Below, one piece after another: positions 46,445 through 57,660 of a stretch of DNA of 64,000 bases. The notes below the pieces were generated by a model. That model searched no databases. It was not told where the DNA came from and saw only the letters and a program-made list of their open reading frames with translations. Every line of letters starts with the position of its first letter. Positions within the stretch are counted from its first letter, which is position 1. The translations under genes and the position numbers were made by a program. Source of the DNA: CAVSJR01 sp963728285 (GTDB lineage Bacteria; Actinomycetota; UBA4738; HRBIN12); NCBI GenBank assembly GCA_963728285.1, contig CAVSJR010000004.1, forward strand, positions 62,001-126,000, read 5' to 3'.

Positions 46445-48972
46445 GCGCCCGCGAGCAGGACGCCGACGTCGCCGCCCGGCAGACGGGCGGCATGGGCGTC
46501 CCCGAGGGCTCCGCGAGCCCCCCGCGACGCGAGCCGGAGCTCGTCACCCTCGTCATCGACGGCAAGGAGGTCTCGGTTCCCAAGGGCACGCTCATCATCA
46601 GGGCCGCCGAGCAGCTCGGCATCGAGATCCCGCGGTTTTGCGATCACCCGCTGCTCGAGCCGATCGGGGCGTGCCGGCAGTGCTACGTCGAGGTGGAGGG
46701 CCAGCGCAAGCTGCTCACCTCCTGCACGACGCCCGTCGCGCCGGACATGGTGGTGAAGACGCAGAACTACTCCGAGCCCGCGCGCGAGGCCCAGGTGGCC
46801 AACCTGGAGTTCCTCCTGCTGAACCATCCGCTCGACTGCCCGATCTGCGACCGGGGCGGCGAGTGCCCGCTGCAGGACCAGGCCATCGCCTTCGGACCCG
46901 GGGAGAGTCGGTACCGCGAGCCGAAGCGCACCTACGAGAAGCCGATCGCCCTCTCGCCGCTCGTGGCCCTCGACCGGGAGCGGTGTGTCCTCTGCGCCCG
47001 GTGCACGCGCTTTTGCGACCAGATCTCCGGCGACCGGTTCATCGAGCTGTTCGCCCGGGGCGCCGGCGAGCAGGTCGCCATCGCGGCGGGCGAGGACTTT
47101 CGCTCTCCGTTCTCCGGGAACACCATCCAGATCTGTCCGGTCGGCGCCCTGACGGCGACCCCGTACCGATTCGTGGCCCGCCCCTTCGACCTGACGAGCG
47201 GCGACACCGTCTGCCCGCATTGCGCCTGCGGCTGCAACATCAAGCTCGACATCCGCCGCGGCGAGGTCGTCCGGCATCTCGCGCGAGACAACTACGACGT
47301 CAACGACGCGTGGCTCTGCGACAAGGGTCGCTTCGCCTACCGGTTCCCCGACGCGCCGAGCCGGATCTCCACGCCGCTCCTGCGCGAGCGCGGGCTCGAG
47401 CCGGTGTCGTTCGGCGAGGCCTTCGACGCGATCGCCGGGTGGGCGAGCGCCGGGCGCGTCGGCTTCATCGCGGGCGGCCGGCTCACCGACGAGGACGCCT
47501 ACGCCCTGTCGAAGCTGGCCCGCACGGTGTTTCGAACCAACGACGTCGACTCGCGACGGACGGCGGGCAACGCCGGCGACGTCGATCGGTTCGTCGCGAC
47601 GCCGGGACGCTGGCACGTGACCTATCGCGACGTGGAGGAGGCGCGGGTGATCCTCCTCGTGGGCCTCGACGCCGAGCAGGAGCTCCCCATCCTGCACCTC
47701 CGGATCCGCAAGGCGGCCCGCGCGGGCGCGCGGGTGTTCGTGATCCATCCTCGGCGCACGCGCCTCGAGGACGTCGGCGAGCACATCCTGTGCGCGCCCG
47801 GCGCGGAGTCGGAGCTGCTTCGCCGGATCGGCGAGGCGCCGGACGACGATCCCGAGGTCGGCCGGGTCGCGGCGGCGATGCGGTCGTCGGGCGAGGAGGC
47901 GATCGTGATCGCCGGGCCGCGGCTGGCCGACGGCCCGCCCGGGGCGGCGGCGGCCGGCGCCCTCGCGATGAAGATGGGGGCCGGGTTCGCGTCCGTGCCC
48001 CGGCGCGCGAACGACCGCGGGGCCCTGCAGGCGGGGCTGGCGCCCGAGCTCCTGCCGGGCGGCCGCAGGATCGACGCCGACGCCGAACGCGGCGAGGTGG
48101 AGGCGGCCTGGGGCGGCCCGATCCCCTGGGAGCCGGGCCGTGCGACGGCCGACATCCTCCGCGCGGCCGCCGACCGCGAGATCGAGGTGCTGTTCCTCGT
48201 CGGCGTCGACCCGCTCCGCGATCATCCCGACGCGGCGCTGGCGCGCCGGGCGCTCGAGAACGTGCGGCACACGGTCGTGCAGGGCCTCGAGCTCGGGGAG
48301 CTCGAGCCGTACACCGACCTGTTCCTTTCGACCGCCGCCTTCATGGAGAAGGACGGCCACTACACCGACTGGGAGGGCCGCGGGCAGCGCCTCCGGCGCG
48401 TGCGCCCAGCCCCCGGCATCGCGCAGGAGGACTGGGAGATCTTCGCCGGGCTGGCGCGGGCGATGGACGGCGACCTCGGCTTCGCGACGCTCGATGCCCT
48501 GCAGGAGGAGTTCGGCGCGCTCCTCGCCCCGCGCGATGTCGAGGGCTTCGGCTTCGACTCGGGCGCCACGCCCGCCGAGGAGGCGTCGTCGGCCGAGGAT
48601 CGGCTCGTGCTGTTCAGCTACCCGCTGCTCGTCGACGAGGGCCGCCTGTCCGAGCGCGCGGCGGAGCTGAAGGATGCGCTCGGGGAGCCGGCGTTCGTGG
48701 AGGTCCATCCCCGGGACGCCGGCCGGATCGGCCTGGCCGAGGGAGCGCGGGCCGTGATCGCGACGGAGGCCGGCGAGGCCGTCCTCCCCGTCCGCGTCAC
48801 CGAGCGCGTGATCGCCGGCTCGGTCTTCGTGCCGTTCAACCAGCCGGGCCTCGCCGCGAACACGCTGCTGTCCGGGGCGTTCACGGCGCCCGCGACGCTG
48901 GCGCCGGCGGGCGGCTCCGCGCCGGACGGCGAGGATTCGTCGCAGCCGGCATCCGTCGGGGGGGAGTCGTAG
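46441..48972 (+). CDS. nuoG: NADH-quinone oxidoreductase subunit G
   Basis: 843 residues. N-terminal [2Fe-2S] (N1b: [16 protein letters not shown] and SC), N5 ([17 protein letters not shown]), N4 ([11 protein letters not shown] plus ICPVGAL) and an additional N7-type set ([18 protein letters not shown]), then the molybdopterin-oxidoreductase-like domain. About 40 hydrophilic residues precede the ferredoxin fold. GTGA overlap with nuoF; stop overlaps nuoH. Confidence 0.94.
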
Positions 48973-50117
48973 TGGACTGGCTCGACTGGCTCCTGCTCGT
49001 CGGGCGGATCGTGGTCGTGTTCTTCGCCCTGCTCATCGCCGTGATGCTCTACATCTGGATGGAGCGAAAGGTCATCGCCGACATGCAGACGCGGATGGGG
49101 CCGATGCGGGCCGGCCCGCGGGGGATCCTCATCACGCTGGCCGATGGGATCAAGCTGTTCTTCAAGGAGGGGATCTCTCCCACGAGCGCCGATCACGGCG
49201 TCTATCTCGTCGCGCCGATCGCGACCATGCTCCCGGCGTTCCTCGCCTTCGCCGTGATCCCGTTCGGAACCCACGTCACGATCGCCGGCCGGGAGGTGCC
49301 GTTCCAGCTCGCCGACATCAACGTCGGGATCCTCTGGGTCCTCGCGATGAGCTCGCTGGCCGTCTACGGCGTGGTCCTCGCGGGATGGTCGAGCGGGTCG
49401 AACTACCCGCTGCTCGGGGGCGTTCGCTCGTCCGCGCAGATGATCTCCTACGAGATCGGGATGGGCCTCGCGATCGTCGCGGCCGTGACGTACTCGGGAT
49501 CGCTTCGGATGTCCGCGATCGTCGCGTCGCAGAATCACGTGTGGAACATCGTGCCCCAGTTCCCCGCGTTCGTGGCGTTCCTCGTCGCCGGCCTCGCGGA
49601 GACGAACCGGCCCCCGTTCGACCTGCCCGAGGCGGAGGGCGAGCTCGTCGCCGGCTTTCACACCGAGTACTCGGGCATCAAGTTCGCGATGTTCTACCTC
49701 GGCGAGTACGTCAGCACGGTGACGGTCGCGGCGGTCGCGACGACGCTGTTCCTCGGCGGATGGCGGGGATGGGCCCCCGACTTCCTCCCGTGGCTCTGGC
49801 CGCTGCTGTGGTTCCTGCTGAAGGTCACGCTGATCATCTACCTGTTCATCTGGATCCGAGGGACGCTGCCCCGCATGCGCTACGACCGCCTCATGGCCCT
49901 CGGATGGAAGCTCCTGATCCCCTTCGGCCTGATCTGGGCGCTCGTCACCGGCGCCGTCGTCGTCCTCCCGCAGCGCTATTCGCGCCAGACCATCCTCGTC
50001 GGCGCCGCCGTCATCACCGGCGTCCTCCTCCTCGTCTCCATCATCTGGCCCCTCTTCGCCCCCAAACCCCAAGACCCCCAGGAGACCCAGGACACCCACC
50101 AAGGAGCATCCACGTGA
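48972..50117 (+). CDS. nuoH: NADH-quinone oxidoreductase subunit H
   Basis: 381 residues, eight-helix membrane subunit near the quinone cavity. MERKVIADMQTRMGPMRAGP, ADGIKLFFKEGISP, AETNRPPFDLPEAEGELVAGF and HTEYSGIKFAMFYLGEY are the conserved segments. A Pro/Gln/Thr-rich tail (PKPQDPQETQDTHQGAS) ends it. GTGA overlap with nuoI. Confidence 0.94.
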   Translation: MDWLDWLLLVGRIVVVFFALLIAVMLYIWMERKVIADMQTRMGPMRAGPRGILITLADGIKLFFKEGISPTSADHGVYLVAPIATMLPAFLAFAVIPFGTHVTIAGREVPFQLADINVGILWVLAMSSLAVYGVVLAGWSSGSNYPLLGGVRSSAQMISYEIGMGLAIVAAVTYSGSLRMSAIVASQNHVWNIVPQFPAFVAFLVAGLAETNRPPFDLPEAEGELVAGFHTEYSGIKFAMFYLGEYVSTVTVAAVATTLFLGGWRGWAPDFLPWLWPLLWFLLKVTLIIYLFIWIRGTLPRMRYDRLMALGWKLLIPFGLIWALVTGAVVVLPQRYSRQTILVGAAVITGVLLLVSIIWPLFAPKPQDPQETQDTHQGAST

Positions 50118-50746
50118 CCGACGACGACCCGCGAAGATCCCCAACACTCGCAGCCGCCCGAGGACTCGAGTGACCGCGCGGCAGGGCCGGCGGAGGGTGG
50201 CGCAGCTGGGGTCGGGCGGGGTCGGCCAGCGGAGCCACCCGCCGACGGCCACCCACCCGAGCAGCCCGAGCCGCAAAGCTTCCTGGGCGCCGCCGGCGCG
50301 ATCGCGAAGGGCATGGGCACGGTGTGGAAGCAGACGTTCCGTCGCGACGTCACCGAGCAATATCCGAAGGAGATCGTGCAGCCTCCGGAGCGCTCGCACA
50401 TCGGGCGCCACCTGCTGAACCGGCACGAGAGCGGGCTGGAGAAGTGCATCGGGTGCGAGCTGTGCGCGTACGCGTGTCCGGCCGACGCCATCTGGGTCGA
50501 GGGGGCCGACAACGATCCGGAGAACCCGACGTCGCCGGGCGAGCGGTACGCGAAGGACTACCAGATCAACTACCTGCGCTGCATCATGTGCGGGCTGTGC
50601 GTCGAGGCCTGCCCGACCCGGGCGCTGACCCTGACGAGCGCCTACGAGCTGTCGTTCGACTCACGCGAGGACGCCATCTTCACGAAGGAGCAGCTCCTGG
50701 AGCCGCCGCTCCCGCTCGGCACGGCACCGGGGACGGAGGAGGGGTA

Positions 50747-50747
<1 letters not shown>
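50114..50747 (+). CDS. nuoI: NADH-quinone oxidoreductase subunit I with long N-terminal extension (frame break)
   Basis: About 211 residues. Two [4Fe-4S] motifs: [12 protein letters not shown] and [12 protein letters not shown] (N6a, N6b), preceded by [13 protein letters not shown]. Removing one extra C near 50129 links GTG 50114 (overlapping nuoH) to a Pro/Glu/Gly-rich extension of about 65 residues (for example [19 protein letters not shown]) that runs into the core; otherwise translation would begin at ATG 50313. The overlap with nuoH and the absence of stop codons in the extension support the longer form. Confidence 0.88.
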
Positions 50748-51396
<649 letters not shown>

Positions 51397-51400
<4 letters not shown>

Positions 51401-51702
51401 GGACCCCGATCGCGTATTTCCTCGTCGTCTCGGGACTGCTCTTCGCGCTGGGGACGGTCGGGGTCCTGATTCGCCGCAACGCCCTGCTCATCTTCATGTC
51501 GGTGGAGCTGCAACTGAACGCCGTGAACCTCTCGCTGGTGGCCTTCTCCCGGATGCACAACAGCCTCGACGGCCAGGTGCTGGCGTTCTTCTCGATGGTC
51601 GTCGCGGCCGCCGAGGTGGTCGTGGGGCTCGCGATCATCGTGGCGATCTTCCGCCGGCGCCAGTCCACCGACGTCGACGACGCCAGCATCCTGCGGGGCT
51701 GA
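51397..51702 (+). CDS. nuoK: NADH-quinone oxidoreductase subunit K
   Basis: 101 residues, three helices, with conserved glutamates in [12 protein letters not shown] and [13 protein letters not shown] that belong to the proton-translocation axis. Confidence 0.95.
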
Positions 51703-51717
51703 TGAGGAGGTGACGCG

Positions 51718-53595
51718 GTGATCGACGCGATCTGGGTGGTCCCCGCGATCCCACTCGTCACGGCCGCCGTCAACCTGCTCGTCGGGAAACGGCTCGGGAG
51801 GTGGGCGGGCTGGGTCGCCACGATCGCCGTCGCCGCGTCGTTCGCGCTCGCCGTCGGGATCTTCGCGGACCTGCTCTCTCGCCCGGCGGAGGGTCGCGAG
51901 GTCGTGCGGCACCTGGCGGAGTGGATCACGGTCGGCAGCTTCCGCGTCGGCTTCGACTTCCGCATCGACCAGCTCTCCGTGACCATGATGCTCGTCATCA
52001 CCGGCGTGGGGGCGCTGATCCACCTCTACTCGATCGGCTACATGGCCGGGGACGATCGCTTCGCGCGGTTCTTCGCCTACCTGAACCTGTTCGTGGGGTT
52101 CATGCTGATCCTGGTCCTGGCCGACAACTACCTCCTCCTCTTCCTCGGGTGGGAGGGCGTCGGCCTGTGCTCCTACCTCCTGATCGGGTTCGATTCCGAG
52201 CGCCGGGCCGCCGGCAACGCGGCGAAGAAGGCGTTCATCACGACGCGAATCGGCGACACCTTGATGCTCGTCGGCATCGCGCTCATCTTCATCCACTTCG
52301 GCTCGCTCGGCTACGACGAGGTGCTCGGCTCGAGCCCCGCCAGTGCCGGCGTCCCCAGCGGCTCGGTCACGATCATCGCGCTGCTGCTGCTCGCCGGGGC
52401 GGTCGGAAAGTCGGCGCAGCTGCCGCTTCACGTCTGGCTGCCGGACGCCATGGAGGGCCCCTCGCCGGTGTCGGCGCTGATCCACGCCGCCACGATGGTC
52501 ACGGCGGGCGTCTACCTCGTCGTGCGCAACCACACCCTGTTCGAATACTCGGGGGTGGCGCTCGTGGTCGTGCTCGTGATCGGGCTCGCCACCCTGCTGT
52601 ACGCGGGGCTCGCGGCGCTCGGCCAGGACGATCTGAAGCGGGTGCTCGCCTACTCCACGATCAGCCAGCTGGGATTCATGTTCCTCGCCGCGGGCATGCG
52701 CGCGTACGGGGCGGCGATGCTGATGCTCGTGGCGCACGCCCTCTACAAGGCGCTGCTGTTCCTCGCGGCCGGCAACGTCATGCACGGCCTCGACGGCGAG
52801 CTCGACATGAGGAGGATGGGCGGGCTCCGACGCGACATGCCGGTGACCGCGACGCTCTTCTCGATCGGCGCCCTCGCGCTCGCGGGGGTGCCTCCGCTGG
52901 CGGGGTTCTTCGCCAAGGACCCGATCGTGAACTACGCCTCGGAGTCGGGGCGGGTCGCCGTCTTCCTCCTTGCGCTCGCGGGGGCGCTGATCTCGGCGCT
53001 CTACGCGGGCCGGGCGACGTTCCTCACGTTCTTCGGCAAGCCGCGCGCGGGCCTCCACGGCCACGAGGCGCCGCCGATCATGCTGTGGCCCCTCATCGTC
53101 CTGGCGATCGGCGCCCTCTTCGGCGGGATCCTGGGCGTGAACCCGGAGTCCGGCTACCTCATCCGGTGGCTGGAGCCGGTGACGGGGCCGCTCGCGCATC
53201 CCGACGCCGGTCCGTCCGAGGGCGTGCTCGCCGTGATCTCGACGCTGGTCGCGACGGCCGGCTTCGCGCTCGCGTGGTACGTCTGGGGCTCGGGCCGGGT
53301 GGACTGGCTCGCGCTGCGGGAGCGTCTCGGCCTGCAGCCGGCGCTGCGGGCCGGCTTCGGCATCGACGCGCTGTACGCGACCGTGAACGAGGTCGTCGGC
53401 AAGGGGGTGGCGGGCTTCCTCGCCTTCACCGTCGACCGCAGGTGGATCGACGGCCTCGTGAACGCGATCGGCGGGGGGACGATGTCGCTCTCGGGGATCG
53501 CCCGGCGCGTCCAGACGGGGCTCGTTCGGACCTACGCCCTCGCCCTGCTCCTCGGGGCGGCGGGGCTCCTCCTCTATCTCGGGTTCCGGTTCTGA
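51718..53595 (+). CDS. nuoL: NADH-quinone oxidoreductase subunit L
   Basis: 625 residues, antiporter-like proton pump. [55 protein letters not shown] and [11 protein letters not shown] with the usual lysines and glutamates; a long C-terminal lateral helix region ends FRF. GTG 51718 has GAGGTG just upstream. Confidence 0.95.
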   Translation: MIDAIWVVPAIPLVTAAVNLLVGKRLGRWAGWVATIAVAASFALAVGIFADLLSRPAEGREVVRHLAEWITVGSFRVGFDFRIDQLSVTMMLVITGVGALIHLYSIGYMAGDDRFARFFAYLNLFVGFMLILVLADNYLLLFLGWEGVGLCSYLLIGFDSERRAAGNAAKKAFITTRIGDTLMLVGIALIFIHFGSLGYDEVLGSSPASAGVPSGSVTIIALLLLAGAVGKSAQLPLHVWLPDAMEGPSPVSALIHAATMVTAGVYLVVRNHTLFEYSGVALVVVLVIGLATLLYAGLAALGQDDLKRVLAYSTISQLGFMFLAAGMRAYGAAMLMLVAHALYKALLFLAAGNVMHGLDGELDMRRMGGLRRDMPVTATLFSIGALALAGVPPLAGFFAKDPIVNYASESGRVAVFLLALAGALISALYAGRATFLTFFGKPRAGLHGHEAPPIMLWPLIVLAIGALFGGILGVNPESGYLIRWLEPVTGPLAHPDAGPSEGVLAVISTLVATAGFALAWYVWGSGRVDWLALRERLGLQPALRAGFGIDALYATVNEVVGKGVAGFLAFTVDRRWIDGLVNAIGGGTMSLSGIARRVQTGLVRTYALALLLGAAGLLLYLGFRF

Positions 53596-55103
53596 TGCCC
53601 TGGCTCACGATCACCATCTTCCTGCCCCTCGTCGGGGTCCCGTTCCTGCTCGCCGCCCGCGGCCTCCCCGACCGTCTGTCCCGGCTGCTCGGGCTGGCGG
53701 TGACGATCGCGACGTTCGGGGCCTCGCTGGGGATCCTGGCCGCCTTCGAGGCCGGCGCGCCCGGGTTCCAGCTCGTCGAGTCCGCCACGTGGGTGCCCGC
53801 CCTGCATCTTCGCTACGAGGTCGGCGTCGACGGCATCAGCCTGTTCCTCGTGCTGCTCACGGCCTTCCTGATGCCGCTCGCGATCCTCGCGTCCTGGAGG
53901 ATCGAGCGGAACGTGCGGCTGTTCATGGCGGCGATGCTGATCCTCGAGACCGCCGTGCTCGGCTCGTTCCTCGCGCTCGATCTGCTGCTGTTCTTCCTGT
54001 TCTTCGAGGCGCTGCTGTTTCCGATGTACCTGATCATCGGGGGCTGGGGCTACGAGCGGCGCATCTACGCCGCGGTGAAGTTCTTCCTGTTCACGATGGC
54101 GGGGTCGGCGCTGCTGTTCGTCGGCATCCTCTTCCTCTTCTCGCGGTCCGGCGACCTGCCCGGCGGGCCGACGTTCGACCTCCTTCGCCTCCAGGACGTG
54201 CAGCTGTCGGCGACGGCGGGGCGATGGCTGTTCCTCGCGTTCTTCATCGCGTTCGCCGTCAAGGTTCCGCTGTTCCCGCTGCACACGTGGCTCCCAGACG
54301 CGCACACCGAGGCTCCCACCGCCGGGTCGGTGCTCCTGGCCGGCGTCCTGCTGAAGGTCGGGGCCTACGGCCTCATCCGCTTCAACCTGTCGCTGTTCCC
54401 CGAGGCGTCTGCGTACTTCGCCGACGTGGTGTCGATCCTCGCGGTGATCGGGATCATCTACGGATCGGTCGTGGCGCTCATGCAGAGCGATCTGAAGAGG
54501 CTCGTCGCCTACTCGTCCGTGGCGCACCTCGGATTCGTCGTGCTGGGGATCTTCGCGTTCACCGATCAGGGGGCCTCGGGCGGCGTGCTGCAGATGGTGA
54601 ACCACGGCCTGTCCACCGGCGGCCTGTTCCTCATCGTGGGGATGCTGTACGAGCGCACGCATACTCGCGAGCTCGCGGAGCTCGGCGGCCTCGCTCGGAC
54701 GATGCCGTGGCTCGCCGGGACGTTCCTCGTGATGGTGCTCTCCTCGATCGGGCTCCCGGGGCTGAACAACTTCGTCGGGGAGTTCCTCGTCATCCTCGGG
54801 ACGCTGATCTCGAACCGCGCCTTCGGCGTCCTCGCCTCGGCCGGCGTCGTGCTGAGCGCCGTCTACCTGCTGTGGTCGTATCAGCGGGCGATGCTGGGGG
54901 AGCCGCCCGAGCGGCACCGCGGGTACCGGGACGTCTCGATCCGCGAGGTCGCGATCCTGGCGCCCGTGCTCGCCCTCCTGCTCGTGTTCGGGCTGCAGCC
55001 GAATCTCCTGCTCGAGCGGATCAACCCCTCGACGACCGCCGTCGTCGAGCACGTTCGAGTGACGGAGGACTCCACCGTGGCGGCGGGGGAGGCGGCGCCG
55101 TGA
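53595..55103 (+). CDS. nuoM: NADH-quinone oxidoreductase subunit M
   Basis: 502 residues, antiporter-like. GVDGISLFLVLLT, FFEALLFPMYLIIGGWG, AVKVPLFPLHTWLPDAHTEAPTAGSVLLAG and AYSSVAHLGFVVLG present, with the pump lysines (MNGV equivalents). One-base overlap with nuoL, GTGA overlap with nuoN. Confidence 0.95.
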   Translation: MPWLTITIFLPLVGVPFLLAARGLPDRLSRLLGLAVTIATFGASLGILAAFEAGAPGFQLVESATWVPALHLRYEVGVDGISLFLVLLTAFLMPLAILASWRIERNVRLFMAAMLILETAVLGSFLALDLLLFFLFFEALLFPMYLIIGGWGYERRIYAAVKFFLFTMAGSALLFVGILFLFSRSGDLPGGPTFDLLRLQDVQLSATAGRWLFLAFFIAFAVKVPLFPLHTWLPDAHTEAPTAGSVLLAGVLLKVGAYGLIRFNLSLFPEASAYFADVVSILAVIGIIYGSVVALMQSDLKRLVAYSSVAHLGFVVLGIFAFTDQGASGGVLQMVNHGLSTGGLFLIVGMLYERTHTRELAELGGLARTMPWLAGTFLVMVLSSIGLPGLNNFVGEFLVILGTLISNRAFGVLASAGVVLSAVYLLWSYQRAMLGEPPERHRGYRDVSIREVAILAPVLALLLVFGLQPNLLLERINPSTTAVVEHVRVTEDSTVAAGEAAP

Positions 55104-56539
55104 CGCCGAGGATCGACGTCCTCCCGCTGCTGCCGGAGCTGATCCTCGCGGGGTTCGCGATCCTGGCGCTCCTGCTCGCCGGCCTGCGCCGGCCCGTGCC
55201 GCACGCGGCGTTCGTGGCGATCGCCCTCGCCGGGATCGCCGCGTCCGCGGCCGCCGCCGTCTGGCTGTGGGGATGGGACGGGGAGGCCACGGTCCTCGGC
55301 GGGATGATCTGGGCCGATCGGTTCGCCGTCGTCGCGCGCCTCGTCCTGCTCGGGACCGCGGCGATCGGCATCCTCTATGCCTTCGACTACTTCGAGCGCC
55401 TCGACGAGCTGCGCGCCGAGATCTATCCGCTCCTGCTGTTCGCGACGCTCGGCATGATGCTGTTCACCGCCGCATCGGATCTCATCATCGTGTTCCTCGC
55501 GCTCGAGATCCTCTCGCTGTCGCTCTACGTCATGGTGGGCTTCTCGAACCGGCTCGCCGCCGGGGAGGCGTCGCTCAAGTACTTCCTGCTCGGGGCGTTC
55601 TCCTCGGCGTTCTTCCTGTACGGGATCGCCATGGCCTACGGGGCGACGGCGACGACGAACATCCCGGAGATGGCGGTCGTCCTCTCGGGGCCGGGCTCAC
55701 GGGCGATCGCGCTCGTCGCCGTCGGGCTGCTCCTCGTGGGCTTCGGGTTCAAGGTCGCGGCGGTGCCGTTCCACATGTGGACGCCGGACGTGTATCAGGG
55801 CGCCCCGACGGCCGTGACGGCGTTCATGTCGGCGGGGACGAAGGTGGCGGCGTTCCTCGCGCTCGTGCGCGTGCTGGACGTCGGGTTCCACGCCCTCTCC
55901 TGGGACTGGACGCCGCTCGTGTGGGCGCTGGCCGCCGTCTCCGTCGTCGTCGGGAGCCTGCTCGCCATCGCGCAGACGGACGTGAAGCGGATGCTGGCCT
56001 ATTCGAGCATCGCGCACGCGGGCTTCGTCCTCACGGGGCTCACCGCCGCCGACCAGAGCGGGATCCGCGCGGCGATGTTCTACCTGGTCGCGTACGCGCT
56101 CATGGTGCTCGGCGCGTTCGGCGTCGTCATGCTCGTCTCGATCCGCGGCGAGGAGCGCACGAGCCTGAACGCCTACCGGGGGCTGGCCCGCTCCAACCCA
56201 CTCCTCGCGGGGCTCATGAGCCTGTTCCTGCTCTCGCTGGCCGGGATCCCCCCCACGGCCGGGTTCATCGCGAAGGTGGCCGTGTTCCAGGCGGCGATCG
56301 ACGCCGGCAACTGGCTGCTCGTCCTCATCGGCGTGCTCGCGAGCGTCGTATCCGCGTTCTTCTACCTGCGCGTCATGGTCCTCATGTACATGGTCCCGTC
56401 CGAGGAGGCCGCCGAGCTCGATGCGCCGCTCGTTGCTCGCGCCGCCATCGCGATCCCGGCCGCCCTCACGCTGCTGCTCGGGGTGTTCCCCGGCCTCATC
56501 CTCGGCTTCCTGGAGCGGGCGGCGATCATCCGATGGTGA
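55100..56539 (+). CDS. nuoN: NADH-quinone oxidoreductase subunit N
   Basis: 479 residues, antiporter-like subunit next to NuoK/J. FLALEILSLSLYVMVGF, SLKYFLLGAFSSAFFLYG, AVPFHMWTPDVYQGAPTAVTAFMS and AYSSIAHAGFVLTG present. Last gene of nuo1; the stop is 37 bp upstream of the next gene's -10 box. Confidence 0.95.
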   Translation: MTPRIDVLPLLPELILAGFAILALLLAGLRRPVPHAAFVAIALAGIAASAAAAVWLWGWDGEATVLGGMIWADRFAVVARLVLLGTAAIGILYAFDYFERLDELRAEIYPLLLFATLGMMLFTAASDLIIVFLALEILSLSLYVMVGFSNRLAAGEASLKYFLLGAFSSAFFLYGIAMAYGATATTNIPEMAVVLSGPGSRAIALVAVGLLLVGFGFKVAAVPFHMWTPDVYQGAPTAVTAFMSAGTKVAAFLALVRVLDVGFHALSWDWTPLVWALAAVSVVVGSLLAIAQTDVKRMLAYSSIAHAGFVLTGLTAADQSGIRAAMFYLVAYALMVLGAFGVVMLVSIRGEERTSLNAYRGLARSNPLLAGLMSLFLLSLAGIPPTAGFIAKVAVFQAAIDAGNWLLVLIGVLASVVSAFFYLRVMVLMYMVPSEEAAELDAPLVARAAIAIPAALTLLLGVFPGLILGFLERAAIIRW

Positions 56540-56575
56540 GCCTCCCCCGCCTCGCGCCCGAGCCGAGTGTGCCAT

Positions 56576-56581
56576 TAGGCT
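56576..56581 (+). promoter_or_regulatory. -10 box (TAGGCT), leaderless promoter
   Basis: TAGGCT ends seven bases before ATG 56589 of the second prenyl synthase gene. Confidence 0.5.
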
Positions 56582-56588
56582 GGTCGGC

Positions 56589-57599
56589 ATGAGCCGCAGC
56601 GTGATCCCGGGGCTCGAGGCGCCCGACGAGCAGCTCGAGGCCGACATCCGCGCTCGCCTCGAGCGAGTGGAGGACGCCCTCGAGAAGGGCGTCGTCGCCG
56701 ACTCCGATCTGCTGGCGGAGAGCGCGTCCTATCTGCTGTCGGCCGGCGGCAAGCGGTTCCGCCCGATGCTCGTCCTGCTCTCCGGCTACTTCGGGGATCC
56801 GACGGATCCGCGCCTGATCCAGGGCTCCGTCGCGATCGAGCTCGTGCACCTGGCCACGCTGTATCACGACGACGTCATCGACGAGGCCGACTCCCGCCGG
56901 GGGAGCCCGTCGGTCAACGCCAGATGGGACAACACCGTCGCGATCCTGACGGGGGACTACCTGTTCGCCCGCGCGTCGGAGATCTCCACCGACCTCGGCA
57001 CCGAGGTCTGCCGGCTGCTCGCGCGGACGATCGCCGTCCTGTGCGACGGGCAGATCCGGGAGGTCGAGTCCTCGAGCGACGTGCACCAGGAGGAGTCGAG
57101 CTACCTGGAGATCATCCGCCGAAAGACCGGCGTGCTGATCGCGACCTCGTGCCGGCTCGGGGGGATGCTGTCGGACGCGCCGCCCGAGCGGACCGACGTC
57201 CTGGAGGCCTTCGGCGAGGCCCTCGGCATGGCGTTCCAGCTCTCCGACGACATCATGGACCTCACCGCCAGCCAGGTGGAGCTCGGCAAGGAGCCGGGGG
57301 TCGACATGAAGGAGGGCGTCTACACCCTCCCCGTGCTGCACTCCCTGTCCCAGGGCGAGGACCGGGAGGAGCTCGCGCGGCTGCTGACGGCCGGCCCTCC
57401 CGACGGGGAGCGCCTGGACCGCGCGATCCAGATCATCCGCGGGGGCGGGAGCATCGATCACGCCCGCCTGGCCGTGACCGAGGAGGTCCACCGCGCCGTC
57501 GAGCTCGCCCGGCGCCTTCCCGAGGGCAGCGCCAGGACGGCGCTGATCCAGCTGTCGAACTTCCTCGCCGTCCGGTGCGGGGCAGGGCAGGCAGCGTGA
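56589..57599 (+). CDS. Long-chain polyprenyl diphosphate synthase (menaquinone side chain)
   Basis: 336 residues. Both aspartate-rich motifs are intact: YHDDVIDEADSRRG and FQLSDDIMDLT, with GGKRFRPML at the N-terminal side and KTGVLIATSCRLGG. The small residues before the first motif suggest a long product such as hepta- to nona-prenyl diphosphate. Sitting between two nuo clusters, it probably makes the menaquinone side chain that the MenJ-like reductase later acts on. Confidence 0.88.
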   Translation: MSRSVIPGLEAPDEQLEADIRARLERVEDALEKGVVADSDLLAESASYLLSAGGKRFRPMLVLLSGYFGDPTDPRLIQGSVAIELVHLATLYHDDVIDEADSRRGSPSVNARWDNTVAILTGDYLFARASEISTDLGTEVCRLLARTIAVLCDGQIREVESSSDVHQEESSYLEIIRRKTGVLIATSCRLGGMLSDAPPERTDVLEAFGEALGMAFQLSDDIMDLTASQVELGKEPGVDMKEGVYTLPVLHSLSQGEDREELARLLTAGPPDGERLDRAIQIIRGGGSIDHARLAVTEEVHRAVELARRLPEGSARTALIQLSNFLAVRCGAGQAA

Positions 57600-57629
57600 T
57601 GGCCGGGCGAACGGACGAAGTCGCACTGC

Positions 57630-57635
57630 TAGAAT
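57630..57635 (+). promoter_or_regulatory. -10 box (TAGAAT) of nuo2
   Basis: TAGAAT lies six bases upstream of a Rex box and gives a leader of about 20 bases before GTG 57661. No good -35 hexamer seen. Confidence 0.5.
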
Positions 57636-57641
57636 CCGCGC

Positions 57642-57659
57642 TTGGGAAATCTTTCACAA
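57642..57659 (+). promoter_or_regulatory. Rex operator before nuoA2
   Basis: TTGGGAAATCTTTCACAA matches the Rex consensus TTGTGAA-N4-TTCACAA except for one base (T to G at position 4). It covers the expected transcription start and abuts GTG 57661, so bound Rex would block initiation. Confidence 0.75.
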
Positions 57660-57660
57660 A

